Counted from the first letter of the stretch, positions 1 through 8,745 are shown. The stretch is DNA of 64,000 bases from Altererythrobacter sp. (GCA_016793865.1 JAEULJ010000006.1:20235-84234); one strand, 5' to 3'. The notes: generated by a model not told the origin, from the letters alone. Translations and numbers: made by a program.

Positions 1-179
1 GTCACCAGCCAGAAAACCCCGCCGGCATCCTTAAGGAACAGGTTCTTGCTGTGCGCCCCGGGGATCGCCGCGTCGAGCGCGCCGCTCTCCGCCACGGTGA
101 AGACCGCGGGGTGCTCATGCTCCTCGAACGGGATGGCGAGCGCGGCGAGATCGGCCCGCAGCCCGCCCTCGCCGCGCAT
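1..179 (-). CDS. YbaK/ProX-type prolyl-tRNA editing protein (partial, C-terminus off window)
   Basis: The first 59 codons of a YbaK/EbsC-domain protein are visible, running off the left edge. These free-standing editing domains (ProXp-ala/PrdX type) hydrolyse Ala-tRNA(Pro) and related mischarged tRNAs in the cytoplasm. The recognisable pieces are HPAVFTVAES near residues 23-32 and the signature SKNLFLKD near residues 44-51, followed by a hydrophobic WLV strand; both are typical of this family. Full-length members are about 160-170 aa, so roughly a third is present. The ATG at 179 lies 11 nt downstream of the stop of the VOC gene, so it probably closes the adhC transcription unit. The specificity cannot be decided without the C-terminal half. 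Confidence 0.75.
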   Translation of the reverse strand, partial: MRGEGGLRADLAALAIPFEEHEHPAVFTVAESGALDAAIPGAHSKNLFLKDAGGVFWLV

Positions 180-190
180 CGCGCCAACCG

Positions 191-586
191 TCAGACCGGG
201 CGATGGATCGCGCAGAGCTTGTTGCCGCTGGGATCGCGCACATAGGACAGGTGCATCGGACCCAGCGATCCTTCGCGCAGGCCCGGCGCTTCCTCGATCG
301 ACGTACCGCCGTTCGCCAGGGCGACATCGTGGAACTGCTTCACCTGCTCGGGGCTGTCGCATTTGAAGCCCAGCGTGCTGCCGTTGCCATGCGTGGCGGG
401 CTCGTTGTCGATCGGCTCCGAAATGCCGAAGGTGGCGCCATCGTGCCGGAAGAACACACGCTTGTGGCCGCTGGCCGCGGTGTTCTCCATCCCCTCGCCC
501 TGGAAGCCGAGCACGCCGAGCACCTTCTCGTAGAACGACTTCGATTTCTCGATGTCGGTGGCGCCCACCATCACGTGATTGAACAT
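191..586 (-). CDS. VOC-superfamily (glyoxalase-like) protein
   Basis: A 131-aa single-domain vicinal-oxygen-chelate protein. It begins MFNHVMVGATDIEKSKSFYE, the typical first beta-alpha unit with a possible metal-ligand His at residue 4, and ends with a DPSGNKLC strand as in lactoylglutathione-lyase-like proteins. The ATG at 586 is chosen because AGGAGAAG lies just upstream on the minus strand; the longer open frame extends into the broken cupin gene. Position behind adhC (glutathione-dependent formaldehyde oxidation) suggests a role with glutathione adducts or reactive aldehydes, but that is inference. The usual C-terminal metal-binding Glu of glyoxalase I is not obvious, so glyoxalase activity should not be assumed. 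Confidence 0.8.
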   Translation of the reverse strand: MFNHVMVGATDIEKSKSFYEKVLGVLGFQGEGMENTAASGHKRVFFRHDGATFGISEPIDNEPATHGNGSTLGFKCDSPEQVKQFHDVALANGGTSIEEAPGLREGSLGPMHLSYVRDPSGNKLCAIHRPV

Positions 587-599
587 GGAACTTCTCCTC

Positions 600-825
600 T
601 CATGCGTCGACGGCCACCGCAGCGGTGGCATGATCTCCGGTGTTGGGGTTTTCGGCAGGGTCGAGCAGCAGCGCGGCTGCCTCGCCCTTGCGGGCGACCG
701 GGCGGTGTTCGGTGCCCGCAGATGAGGGGGCGCACCTCGTGACCCTCGTAGCGGGCAATCATGCGCGGCGCCCAGTGCTCGGAAAGTCCGGCCAGCTTAT
801 CCGCGAAGCCGACCTTCCCCGGCAT
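600..825 (-). pseudogene. Cupin-domain protein remnant with internal deletion and frameshift
   Basis: The ATG at 825 overlaps the adhC stop (TGATG), as expected of a translationally coupled gene. The first 32 codons read as the N-terminus of a small cupin protein (FADKLAGLSEHWAPRMIARY). The frame then changes, and the last 38 codons in another frame read as the C-terminus of the same kind of protein (GTEHRPVARKGEAAALLLDP, later NPNTGD), stopping at 600. From memory, intact relatives are about 115-120 aa, so roughly 45 residues appear to be missing, including the strands that carry the cupin metal-binding His residues. The uninterrupted frame from 825 instead reads an Arg-rich, unlikely peptide into the VOC gene. 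It is therefore called a decayed gene; a sequencing error alone would not remove that much sequence. Confidence 0.7.
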
Positions 826-1934
826 CAGTCGAAAACGACCACGCTGCGGATGCTCTCGCCCGCGTGCATCAGGTCGAAGCCCTTGTTGATTTCCTCCAGC
901 TTGAGGACGTGGGTGATCATCGGGTCGATCTGGATGCGGCCGTCCATGTACCAGTCGACGATCTTGGGCACGTCGGTCCGGCCCCGCGCGCCGCCGAATG
1001 CCGTGCCGCGCCAGTTGCGCCCGGTCACGAGCTGGAACGGGCGGGTGGAAATCTCCTTGCCCGCTTCCGCCACGCCGATGACGATGCTGGTGCCCCAGCC
1101 CCGGTGGCAACATTCCAGCGCCTGGCGCATCACCTCGGTATTGCCGGTGCAGTCGAAGCTGTAATCCGCCCCGCCGTCCAGCATGGCGACCAGGGTCGCC
1201 ACCACATCGTCCACCTCGCGCGGGTTGACGAAATCGGTCATTCCGAAATGTTCGCCCCACAGCTTGCGTTCGGGATTGATGTCGACGCCGACGATACGGT
1301 TCGCGCCGGCCATGCGCGCGCCCTGCACGACGTTGAGCCCGATGCCGCCGAGCCCGAACACCACGACATTGTCGCCCACCTGCACCTTGGCGGTGTTGAC
1401 CACGGCACCCACGCCGGTGGTGACCCCGCAGCCGATGTAGCAGGAGGTGTGGAACGGCGCGTCCTCGCGGATCTTCGCGACCGCGATTTCCGGCAGCACG
1501 GTGAAATTGCTGAAGGTGGAGCAGCCCATGTAGTGATGGATCGGCTGCCCCTTGTAGCTGAAGCGCGTGGTGCCGTCGGGCATCAGCCCCTTGCCCTGTG
1601 TGGCGCGGATCGCGGTGCACAGATTGGTCTTGCCGCTGAGGCATGATTTACACTGGCGGCATTCGGGAGTGTAGAGCGGGATGACGTGATCGCCCGCCGC
1701 CACGCTGGTGACGCCCGGCCCCACCTCGCGCACGATACCCGCGCCTTCGTGGCCGAGCACGCTGGGGAAGATGCCCTCAGAATCCAGCCCGTCGAGCGTA
1801 TAGGCATCGGTATGGCAGATGCCGGTCGCCTTGATCTCGACCAGCACTTCGCCCGCCCTGGGGCCTTCAAGGTCGAGCTCGACGATCTCGAGCGGTTGTT
1901 TGGCGGCGAAAGCGACAGCGGCACGGGTTTTCAT
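825..1934 (-). CDS. adhC: S-(hydroxymethyl)glutathione dehydrogenase / class III alcohol dehydrogenase
   Basis: A 369-aa zinc- and NAD-dependent enzyme that oxidises the spontaneous formaldehyde-glutathione adduct to S-formylglutathione in the cytoplasm; class III ADHs also reduce S-nitrosoglutathione. Catalytic zinc ligands are visible at Cys40, His62-Glu63 and Cys169, structural zinc ligands at Cys92, Cys95, Cys98 and Cys106, and the Rossmann loop GLGGIG near residues 194-199. Length equals the family norm when starting at the ATG at 1934 (MKTRAAVAF); an upstream start would add an Arg/Pro-rich leader. It heads the minus-strand unit with the cupin remnant, VOC and ProX genes. S-formylglutathione hydrolase, the usual partner, is not in view. 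Confidence 0.96.
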   Translation of the reverse strand: MKTRAAVAFAAKQPLEIVELDLEGPRAGEVLVEIKATGICHTDAYTLDGLDSEGIFPSVLGHEGAGIVREVGPGVTSVAAGDHVIPLYTPECRQCKSCLSGKTNLCTAIRATQGKGLMPDGTTRFSYKGQPIHHYMGCSTFSNFTVLPEIAVAKIREDAPFHTSCYIGCGVTTGVGAVVNTAKVQVGDNVVVFGLGGIGLNVVQGARMAGANRIVGVDINPERKLWGEHFGMTDFVNPREVDDVVATLVAMLDGGADYSFDCTGNTEVMRQALECCHRGWGTSIVIGVAEAGKEISTRPFQLVTGRNWRGTAFGGARGRTDVPKIVDWYMDGRIQIDPMITHVLKLEEINKGFDLMHAGESIRSVVVFD

Positions 1935-2012
1935 GGAGCTGCGCCTAGGCCGCGTGAGCGGCGGCGGCAAGCGCGGGTTGCCGTTCAGCTTCGCGGCGCT
2001 AGAGACCCTGGG

Positions 2013-2372
2013 ATGCCCGCCCTTCTCGCCGCCCTGTCCCTCGCTGCCGCCTCCGCGGCAGCAGCCCCGGTTGCCGCGCCGCCGGCGCTGACCCCGCCCC
2101 AGGCCGAAGCGCTGCGCTGTAGCGTCGTGTTCGCGCTCGCCGCACGGATGCAGGCCGAATCCGCGCCGCAGGCGGCAGGCTGGCCGCCGCTCGGTACGCG
2201 CGGCAAGGAGTACTTCGTGCGCGTCACCGCCCGGCTTATGGACGATACGGGCGCCAGCCGGGAAACGCTGGCGGCGCTCGCCAGCCGCGAGGTCGCAGCC
2301 TTGCAGGCCGAAGGCGCGATGGCGGCCGCCATGCCGGGATGCCTGGTGCTGCTGGACGCGGCGGGGCTCTAG
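2013..2372 (+). CDS. Exported hypothetical protein
   Basis: A 119-aa protein starting at an ATG that gives a clean Ala-rich signal peptide ([19 protein letters not shown], cleavage near residue 18-20). The mature part has two cysteines, near residues 36 and 109, that could form a disulfide in the periplasm, and a predicted helical body. No family is recognised. It is divergent from adhC across a 78-nt gap and is followed 65 nt later by another small exported protein, so the two may be co-transcribed. Codon use looks like its neighbours. Function unknown. Confidence 0.65.
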   Translation: MPALLAALSLAAASAAAAPVAAPPALTPPQAEALRCSVVFALAARMQAESAPQAAGWPPLGTRGKEYFVRVTARLMDDTGASRETLAALASREVAALQAEGAMAAAMPGCLVLLDAAGL

Positions 2373-2437
2373 GCTTCACCTCGCGTTCAGCGCCGTCCCG
2401 CTATCGACGCGCATAGCCTTTGCCGGAAACCCTGCCC

Positions 2438-2866
2438 ATGCGCCGCCTGATTCTCCCCGCCCTGCTCCTGTCCCTCGCGGCGCCCGCAGCCGCCGGCACC
2501 ACGCCGGAATCCGAACTCGGCCGCGTCGCCCATGCGATGGGCGATCCGGCCAGCCAGCATGCGATGGCGCGCGCTATCGGGGCGATGGCGGAAGCCGTGC
2601 TCGATCTTCCGCTCGCGCCCATCATGGCACCGATCGCACAGGCGGCTGGCGAGGATCCGCGCACCATCGATCCCGATGCCACGCTGCGCCGGATGTCGCC
2701 CGCCGCGGGCGATGTTCCGCGCCTGATCGAGCGCCAGCTTCCAGCCGCGATGGGTGCGATGGCGGGGATGAGCGGCGCCGCTGCGGCCCTCCTGCCGCAG
2801 CTTCGTGCGGCGGTCGACCGGGTCCGCGATGCCATGCCGGCGACAGAGCTTGCCGAATTGCCCTGA
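2438..2866 (+). CDS. Exported hypothetical protein
   Basis: A 142-aa protein with a clear signal peptide (MRRLILPALLLSLAAPAAAG). The mature part is helix-rich and unusually rich in Ala and Met, with loosely repeated AMARAIGAMAEAV / PAAMGAMAGM segments. A TTG 18 nt upstream is in frame, but the ATG at 2438 is preferred because it starts immediately before the basic-hydrophobic leader. No domain is recognised. It lies 69 nt upstream of fzlA on the same strand, so a link to envelope or division is possible but rests on position only. Confidence 0.65.
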   Translation: MRRLILPALLLSLAAPAAAGTTPESELGRVAHAMGDPASQHAMARAIGAMAEAVLDLPLAPIMAPIAQAAGEDPRTIDPDATLRRMSPAAGDVPRLIERQLPAAMGAMAGMSGAAAALLPQLRAAVDRVRDAMPATELAELP

Positions 2867-2935
2867 TCGCGCGTCTAAAACCTCGTCTGCGCTGTGGATT
2901 TTGCCGTTGCGATGGGGCACAGGCTTGGTCCACGC

Positions 2936-3607
2936 ATGTGGCAACTCCATCAATTCTCGCTCTGCCCCTTCAGCCGCAAGGTTCGGCTCGTCATGGGCGA
3001 AAAGAATGTCGCCTACGAACTGGTGGAGGCCCGTCCGTGGACCGGGGGGGAGGAACTGGCCAGGCTCAACCATGCCTGCCGGGTGCCGGTGCTCGCCGAT
3101 CCCGGCCGCGGCATCGCCCTGGCGGATAGCCAGGCGATCTGTGAATATCTCGAGGAAACGGTGGAACGCAGTCCGTTGCTCGCCGGCAGCAGCGCCGCGC
3201 GCGCCGAAATCCGCCGCCTCGTCGCGCTGTTCGACGAGGGATTCTATGGCGATGTCACCGGCCCGCTCCTGCGCGAAAAGATGATGAAGCGCATCGTCAC
3301 TCGTCAGCCGCCCGATTCGCGAGCCTTGCGCGAGGCGATGAAGGCGGCGCATGAGCATCTCTATTATCTCGACTGGCTGATCGACACGCGCAGCTGGCTG
3401 GCCGGCCCGATGCTCAGCCTGGCCGACCTCGCCGCCGCGGCGCAGCTCTCGGTGGCCGATTATCTCGGCGGGATCGACTGGGCCGGGCACGAGCAGACAC
3501 AGGCCTGGTACGCGGTGTTCAAGAGTCGCCCGAGCTTCCGCCCGCTGCTGCAGGAGCGGATGGAGGGCATCCACCCCCCCACACATTATGCCCTTGTCGA
3601 TGCGTGA
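2936..3607 (+). CDS. fzlA: FtsZ-binding GST-fold protein FzlA
   Basis: A 223-aa cytoplasmic protein with an N-terminal thioredoxin-like GST domain (LHQFSLCPFSRKVRLVMGEK) and a C-terminal helical domain ending RPSFRPLLQERMEG...PPTHYALVD. That end closely matches the Caulobacter FzlA tail as I recall it, as do ADSQAICEYLEET and the WLAGPMLSLADLAAAAQLSVADYLG stretch (split by family into WLAG and LADLAAAA motifs). FzlA is an essential alphaproteobacterial factor that binds FtsZ filaments and tunes constriction through FtsW/FtsI; it is not a catalytic glutathione transferase. The ATG at 2936 removes an unlikely 14-codon leader. It is followed by a hairpin, msrB and a class A PBP. An ordinary GST is the alternative, less likely given the C-terminus. 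Confidence 0.85.
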   Translation: MWQLHQFSLCPFSRKVRLVMGEKNVAYELVEARPWTGGEELARLNHACRVPVLADPGRGIALADSQAICEYLEETVERSPLLAGSSAARAEIRRLVALFDEGFYGDVTGPLLREKMMKRIVTRQPPDSRALREAMKAAHEHLYYLDWLIDTRSWLAGPMLSLADLAAAAQLSVADYLGGIDWAGHEQTQAWYAVFKSRPSFRPLLQERMEGIHPPTHYALVDA

Positions 3608-3616
3608 ACGGACCTC

Positions 3617-3642
3617 CGCCGGGTCTTCCCCGGCGCTGTTTC
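3617..3642 (+). terminator. Putative intrinsic terminator after fzlA
   Basis: Ten bases after the fzlA stop there is a perfect 7-bp GC stem (CGCCGGG at 3617-3623, loop TCTTC, CCCGGCG at 3629-3635) followed by a weak T run (CTGTTT). The T tract is short, so termination may be partial. Confidence 0.45.
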
Positions 3643-3720
3643 AGCGCTTAGCGTCGAGCGTCTTGGGGCGGCGGGCGGCCTTGCCGACTCTGCCGGTCCG
3701 ACGGCATCAGGAGTTATAGG

Positions 3721-4119
3721 ATGACCGAGAAGACCCAGCTCACCGACGCCGAATGGCGCGAGAAACTGACGCCTGAGCAGTATCACATCCTGCGCGAACA
3801 CGGCACCGAGCGCGCTTTCACGGGTGCGCTCAATGCCAACAAGGAGTCGGGCGAATACCATTGCGCCGGATGCGGGCAGTTGCTGTTCGCCAGCGGCGCC
3901 AAATACGACAGCAGATCGGGCTGGCCCAGCTTCACCGCGCCCGCCGAGGGTGATGCCGTCGAGGAACACCGCGACGCGAGCCACGGCATGGTCCGCACCG
4001 AAGTGCTGTGCTCCCGCTGCCTCGGCCATCTGGGCCATGTCTTTCCCGACGGGCCGGGCGAGAGCGGCCTGAGATACTGCATCAACTCCGCCGCGCTCGA
4101 TTTCGAGCCGGATGCCTGA
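3721..4119 (+). CDS. msrB: Peptide-methionine (R)-S-oxide reductase MsrB
   Basis: A 132-aa enzyme that reduces the R-epimer of methionine sulfoxide in proteins, using thioredoxin. The whole SelR domain is present: zinc-binding Cys48/Cys51 (CAGC) and Cys97/Cys100 (CSRC), the SGWPSF motif at residues 66-71, and the catalytic Cys120 in RYCINS. There is no signal peptide, so it acts in the cytoplasm. TCAGGAG precedes the ATG. The class A PBP gene starts 5 nt after its stop, so the two are very probably one transcript. Confidence 0.96.
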   Translation: MTEKTQLTDAEWREKLTPEQYHILREHGTERAFTGALNANKESGEYHCAGCGQLLFASGAKYDSRSGWPSFTAPAEGDAVEEHRDASHGMVRTEVLCSRCLGHLGHVFPDGPGESGLRYCINSAALDFEPDA

Positions 4120-4124
4120 CCGGA

Positions 4125-6356
4125 ATGGCTGAGGACGCGCCACGCGGGATGGGCAAGCGCGGCGCCCGGCGCGCCCAGGCCGCGCGCGGCCAGCGTGCCG
4201 CCGCGCGCGCCGGCGCCAATAATACCGGCGGCGGTTCGCGCTGGCGCCTGTGGACCAGGCGGATCGCGATCTGGGGCGGCGCGCTGGCCCTGCTGGGTGC
4301 TCTGTTCCTCGGCATCGCGGTCGCCTTCGCGGCGCGCTCGCTCCCCAGCTTCTACCAGCTCAAGGCCACCCAGGCCGGGCAGACCATCGTGGTGCGCGCG
4401 CGCGACGGCAGCGAGATCGCGGAACTCGGCCCCAACTACGGCGAGTGGATCCCCTTCGCTCGGATCCCCAGGCCGATGAAGGACGCCATGGTCGCGGTGG
4501 AGGACCGGCGGTTCTATTCGCACCCCGGCGTCGATCCACTGGGCCTGGCCCGCGCGCTTTATGTCGCGGTGACCGGCGATGGGCGGGTTTCGGCCACCAG
4601 CACCATAACCCAGCAGCTCGCACGCAACGTCTTCCTCAATTCCAACCGCTCGTTCGATCGCAAGCTGCGCGAAGGCGTGCTGGCGCTGGCGCTGGAAGCC
4701 AAGTTCTCCAAGGAGCAGATTCTCGAGCTCTACCTGAACAAGGTCTATTTCGGCGGCGGCGCCTATGGCATCGACAGCGCAAGCCGCACCTTCTTCAGCC
4801 ATCCCGGGACCGAGCTTTCGGTGGCGGAGGCCGCGATCATCGCCGGTATGGTCAAGGCGCCCAGCAGCTATTCGCCGACCGCCGATATCGATGCCGCCGT
4901 GGGCCGCGCCGAGGTGGTGCTCGCGCTGATGCAGGAGCAGGGTTACATCTCCGCAGCGGAGGCCCGGGTCGATCCCTCGACGGTGAATCTCAAGGCCGAA
5001 AAGGCGCAGAACTCCGCCCGCTATTTCACCGATTGGGCGCTGCCCCAGCTCGAGCTCCTGCTGCCCGAGACGACCGAGCCGATCGAGGTGTGGACGACCA
5101 TCGATCCCGGGATGCAGCGCGCCGCCACCACCGCCATCGCCACCAATTCCCCGCGCGGGGCGCAGGGCGCGCTGGTCAGCCTGGACCGCGACGGCGCCGT
5201 GCTCGCGCTCGTCGGCGGCACCGATTACGTCAAGACCAACTACAACCGCGCCACCAATGCGCTCCGCCAGCCGGGCAGCGCCTGGAAGCTGTTCGTCTAT
5301 CTCGCCGCGCTGGAGGCCGGCTACAAGCCCGACGACCGCGTGGTCGATACCCCGGTCACGATCGATGGCTGGAGCCCGCGCAATTCGAGCGGGCGCAATT
5401 CGGGCGAGATCGATCTAAGGACGGCCTTCGCCTATTCGATCAACACGGTGGCAGCCCAGCTCGGCAACGAGGTCGGCTTCGGCACGGTGGCATCGATGGC
5501 GAAGCGCTTCGGCATCACCACCCCGATCAGCACCTATCCCTCGATGGTCCTGGGCTCGAACGAGGTGCGCCTGATCGACATGACGCGCGCCTTCGCAGCG
5601 ATCTCCAACAAGGGCGCCTCCGTCGAACCCTATGGCATCGTGCGCGTGACCTCGGCCAGCGGCGCGGAACTGTACCGGCGCGAACGGCCCAGCTCGATCC
5701 AGCTCGTGCCCGATTACGTCGCCGCCGGGATCACCGATCTCCTCCAGACCGCAGTGGCCACCGGCACCGGCCGCGCCGCGCAGATCGGGCGGCCGGTCGC
5801 GGGCAAGACCGGCACCACATCGTCCAACAAGGACGGCTATTTCGTCGGCTTCTCCAGCGGCATCACCACCGGCGTGTGGATGGGCCGCGATGACAGCCGC
5901 GTGGTCGCCGGCCTCCAGGGCGGGGCCGCCCCGGCGCGCGCCTTCGCCGCCTATATGCGCTACGCCGTCGCCAAGCGCCCCGCCGAGGAGTTCGAAACCG
6001 CGCTGACCCTGCCCGAATGGCAGCTCGAGCCCGACGACGAGGCGATGCAGGGCGATCCGGAGGATTATTACTTCATCGACGAGCAGGGCAATCTGGTCGA
6101 GCGCGGCCGGCCCGATCCCGCAGCCGGCGAGGCCGGCGGCACGGAGGGGGTGGGCCGAGGCCGCGACCAGCCGGCATTCCCCGTCGAAGGCGAGCAGACC
6201 ACGGGCGAGGCGACACGCCGCAACGGGCGCCTGGGCGACATGGACCAGGCCGCGAGCGACGATTTCCTGAACCAGGCGACGGGTGGCGGCGTGGCTCCGC
6301 GCCCTGCCGCGCAACCCGCGCGCCCCCGCCCGGCGGCAACCGCGACCCCGCGCTGA
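4125..6356 (+). CDS. Class A penicillin-binding protein (glycosyltransferase/transpeptidase)
   Basis: A 743-aa bifunctional peptidoglycan synthase. A basic N-terminal cytoplasmic tail is followed by one membrane anchor (about residues 47-70). The GT51 glycosyltransferase domain carries EDRRFYSHPGVD with catalytic Glu126, and TITQQLARN. The periplasmic transpeptidase has SxxK at Ser385-Lys388 (SAWK), an SIN motif, and KTG at 561-563. The C-terminal 100 residues are Pro/Ala/Gly-rich and probably disordered. The ATG at 4125 is 5 nt after the msrB stop; the longer open frame only reads through msrB. It is PBP1A-like, and position next to fzlA is suggestive of a division or elongation role, but which cannot be told from sequence. 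Confidence 0.93.
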   Translation: MAEDAPRGMGKRGARRAQAARGQRAAARAGANNTGGGSRWRLWTRRIAIWGGALALLGALFLGIAVAFAARSLPSFYQLKATQAGQTIVVRARDGSEIAELGPNYGEWIPFARIPRPMKDAMVAVEDRRFYSHPGVDPLGLARALYVAVTGDGRVSATSTITQQLARNVFLNSNRSFDRKLREGVLALALEAKFSKEQILELYLNKVYFGGGAYGIDSASRTFFSHPGTELSVAEAAIIAGMVKAPSSYSPTADIDAAVGRAEVVLALMQEQGYISAAEARVDPSTVNLKAEKAQNSARYFTDWALPQLELLLPETTEPIEVWTTIDPGMQRAATTAIATNSPRGAQGALVSLDRDGAVLALVGGTDYVKTNYNRATNALRQPGSAWKLFVYLAALEAGYKPDDRVVDTPVTIDGWSPRNSSGRNSGEIDLRTAFAYSINTVAAQLGNEVGFGTVASMAKRFGITTPISTYPSMVLGSNEVRLIDMTRAFAAISNKGASVEPYGIVRVTSASGAELYRRERPSSIQLVPDYVAAGITDLLQTAVATGTGRAAQIGRPVAGKTGTTSSNKDGYFVGFSSGITTGVWMGRDDSRVVAGLQGGAAPARAFAAYMRYAVAKRPAEEFETALTLPEWQLEPDDEAMQGDPEDYYFIDEQGNLVERGRPDPAAGEAGGTEGVGRGRDQPAFPVEGEQTTGEATRRNGRLGDMDQAASDDFLNQATGGGVAPRPAAQPARPRPAATATPR

Positions 6357-6364
6357 AGGCAGGT

Positions 6365-6395
6365 GCCGTCGTGCCGCCTGCAGGCGGCAGACGGC
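6365..6395. terminator. Strong hairpin between convergent stops, possible bidirectional terminator
   Basis: In the 42-nt gap between the PBP stop and the stop of the opposing transporter there is an extended inverted repeat. GCCGTC (6365-6370) plus TGCCGCC (6372-6378) pair with GGCGGCA (6383-6389) plus GACGGC (6390-6395), with a TGCA loop and one bulged G. There is no T tract on either side, so it may act as a transcript-end stabiliser or a weak terminator for both strands. Confidence 0.5.
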
Positions 6396-6398
6396 GTG

Positions 6399-7844
6399 TC
6401 AGAACGGAAACACGATCGGAATCACCGCGCAGGCCACCGCCCAGGTCAGCAGGTCGAGCGGGAGGCCCACGCGCACGAAATCCATGTAGCGATAGCGGCC
6501 CATGGTGAAGACCAGCGCATTGGTCTGATAGCCGAAGGGGGTGGCGAAGGCGGCGCTGGCGGCCATCATCACCGCGGCGACGAAGGGCTTGGGGCTGACG
6601 GCCAGCCCTTCGGCCAGGCTCACCGCCACGGGGGTCAGCAGCACGGCCACGGTGGCGTTGGACAGCACCTCGGTCAGCAGCAGGGCCGCGCCGTAGAACA
6701 CCACCAGCGCCACCAGCGGACCCATGTGGCCGACCACATCCACCAGCCGGCCCGTGGCGGCGGCGGCGAGGCCCGTTTCCTCCATCGCCACGCCGATCAC
6801 CACCATGCCCGCGATCAGCATCAGGATTTCAGGCCGCAGCCCGCGATAGGCGTCGTCCGCGCTGATCGCGCCGATCACGATCAGCAGCACCGCGCCGGCA
6901 AAGGCGGTGGCGGCGATCGGGGCGATGCCGATGGTGGCCGCCGCCACGGCCGCCACGAACACCGTCAGCGATGCAAGCGCGCGCCACGGCTTGAAGGCGT
7001 GCTGCGGCGTGAACACGCTGGCATCGCCCACGGTGGCCGATTGCGGGGAACGCCGGGGCGTGCCGAACCGCATCGCGCGCGCGGGCGCCGGAGTGGGCGG
7101 GGGCGCCGGGGCTGGTGCCTCTTCCGGCTGGGCGGTCTTGGCCTCCTCAGCCTCGGCCGCCGCGCGTTCCAGCGCCTCGGCATCGTCGAACCGGATGAGC
7201 CGGCGCGAGAACAGGAACAGGAAGGCCGCGCCGGTCAGCGCCACCGCCAGACCCACCGGGGCGATCTCGAACATGCCGAAGCTGCCCGCGCCGCTGCTGC
7301 GCGCCATATCGTTCACCAGCAGGTTGGTGGATGTGCCGATAAGCGTGGTGCAGCCGAACAGCACGGTGATGTAGGACAGCGGCATCAGGTATCGCCGAGG
7401 GTCCAGCCCGACGCCCAGCGAGACATCGCGGATCACCGGCGCGGCCAGCACCACGATGGGCGTGTTGTTGAGGAAGGGCGAAACCGTGCCGCAGGCGGCC
7501 ATCAGCAGCCAGATGCCGGCGGCCCCCGCGCGACGCGCCAGCCAAGTGCCGCCGCGGATCGCCAGATCCAGCAGCCCCGCGCGCTCCATCGCGTAGGTAA
7601 TCACGAACAGCGATGCGAGCGCGATGATGGCGGGCGAGGCGAAAGCGACCTGCACATCCACCGGCTTCACCGCACGGGTCATCAGCAGCACCGCCGCACC
7701 CGTCAGCGCAACCACATCGGCACGGAAGCGGTCGAGGATCATGGTAACGACGACACCCGCCAGCACCGCCAGCGTGATCGCCTGGTGAGGGGTGAGGTTC
7801 AACGCATCGAGCCACTGGGCCAGGAATGGCGGAGGAGTCAGCAT
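6399..7844 (-). CDS. DASS/SLC13-type (ArsB/NhaD superfamily) membrane transporter
   Basis: A 481-aa polytopic membrane protein with about 11-12 hydrophobic segments in two inverted halves. Each half has the substrate/Na-binding style motif of this superfamily: NNTPIVVL and GTSTNLLV in the first half, SNATVAVLLTPV and PFGYQTNALV in the second. Family members move dicarboxylates, sulfate or other anions with Na+. Between the halves, where many relatives carry one or two TrkA_C regulatory domains, this protein has only a Glu/Pro/Ala-rich linker (about residues 225-270). It follows galU by 13 nt on the same strand, so they are probably co-transcribed. Substrate unknown. Confidence 0.82.
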   Translation of the reverse strand: MLTPPPFLAQWLDALNLTPHQAITLAVLAGVVVTMILDRFRADVVALTGAAVLLMTRAVKPVDVQVAFASPAIIALASLFVITYAMERAGLLDLAIRGGTWLARRAGAAGIWLLMAACGTVSPFLNNTPIVVLAAPVIRDVSLGVGLDPRRYLMPLSYITVLFGCTTLIGTSTNLLVNDMARSSGAGSFGMFEIAPVGLAVALTGAAFLFLFSRRLIRFDDAEALERAAAEAEEAKTAQPEEAPAPAPPPTPAPARAMRFGTPRRSPQSATVGDASVFTPQHAFKPWRALASLTVFVAAVAAATIGIAPIAATAFAGAVLLIVIGAISADDAYRGLRPEILMLIAGMVVIGVAMEETGLAAAATGRLVDVVGHMGPLVALVVFYGAALLLTEVLSNATVAVLLTPVAVSLAEGLAVSPKPFVAAVMMAASAAFATPFGYQTNALVFTMGRYRYMDFVRVGLPLDLLTWAVACAVIPIVFPF

Positions 7845-7857
7845 GGCAGGCCGGCGT

Positions 7858-8745
7858 TCACCGCTCGCCGGACAGCAACCTTTCGGCCATGACGCGCACT
7901 TCGTCGCCCATGTCCTCGCGCGCGAGCGCGAGCGCGAGCGTCGCCTCCACGAAGCCCAGCTTGCTACCGCAATCGTAGCGTCGGCCGGCGAAGGTGACGG
8001 CGTGGAACGGCTGGGTCCCGATCATGCGGGCCATCGCGTCGGTAAGCTGGATCTCGCCCCCCGCGCCCTTCTCCTGCCCCTCGAGCACGCGCATGACCTC
8101 GGGCTGAAGGATATAGCGGCCGGAGATGATCTTGTTGCTCGGTGCCTCGGCCCGGGGCGGCTTCTCGACCAGGCCGGTAACCTCGGTCAGGCTGTCCGAA
8201 ACCTGGCGGCCGGGTGCGATCACGCCGTAGCTGGACACCTCCTCCTCCGGCACCTCCAGCACCGAGATCAGATTGCCGCCGACCTCGCCGTAGGCCTCCA
8301 CCATCTGCTTCATGCATCCGGTGCCGCCCTTGTGGGCGATCATCAGTTCGTCGGGCAGGAAGATCGCGAAGGGTTCGTCCCCCACGATGGCGCGGGCGCA
8401 CCAGATCGCGTGGCCCAGTCCCATCGGCACCTGCTGGCGCACCGTGATGATGTCGCCGGGCACCGCGCGCGTGGCCTCCAGCACCTCCATCCCCTTGCCC
8501 CGCGCGGCCATCGTCGTCTCGAGCTCGTAGGCCATGTCGAAATGCTCGACGATGGCCGTCTTGCCGCGCCCGGTGACGAAGATCATCTGCTCGATTCCGG
8601 CCTCGCGCGCCTCGTCCACGGCATACTGGATCAGCGGACGATCGACCACCGCCAGCATTTCCTTGGGGATGGCCTTGGTCGCGGGCAGGAAGCGGGTGCC
8701 GAGCCCGGCCACCGGAAATACCGCTTTCCTCACAGGCTTATGCAT
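7858..8745 (-). CDS. galU: UTP--glucose-1-phosphate uridylyltransferase
   Basis: A 295-aa nucleotidyltransferase that makes UDP-glucose from UTP and glucose-1-phosphate in the cytoplasm, for envelope polysaccharides. The N-terminus has the signature VFPVAGLGTRFLPATKAIPK, then PLIQYAVDEA, FVTGRGK, and the FAIFLPDEL strand with the metal-binding Asp. Length fits the family. The promoter must lie in the 105-nt gap shared with the divergent murA. Downstream, at 13 nt, is the DASS transporter gene. Confidence 0.96.
   Translation of the reverse strand: MHKPVRKAVFPVAGLGTRFLPATKAIPKEMLAVVDRPLIQYAVDEAREAGIEQMIFVTGRGKTAIVEHFDMAYELETTMAARGKGMEVLEATRAVPGDIITVRQQVPMGLGHAIWCARAIVGDEPFAIFLPDELMIAHKGGTGCMKQMVEAYGEVGGNLISVLEVPEEEVSSYGVIAPGRQVSDSLTEVTGLVEKPPRAEAPSNKIISGRYILQPEVMRVLEGQEKGAGGEIQLTDAMARMIGTQPFHAVTFAGRRYDCGSKLGFVEATLALALAREDMGDEVRVMAERLLSGER

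Noticed and set aside
571-1644. Long minus-strand frame overlapping adhC
   Set aside because: It is an alternate frame of adhC joined to the cupin remnant; low-complexity Arg-rich translation.
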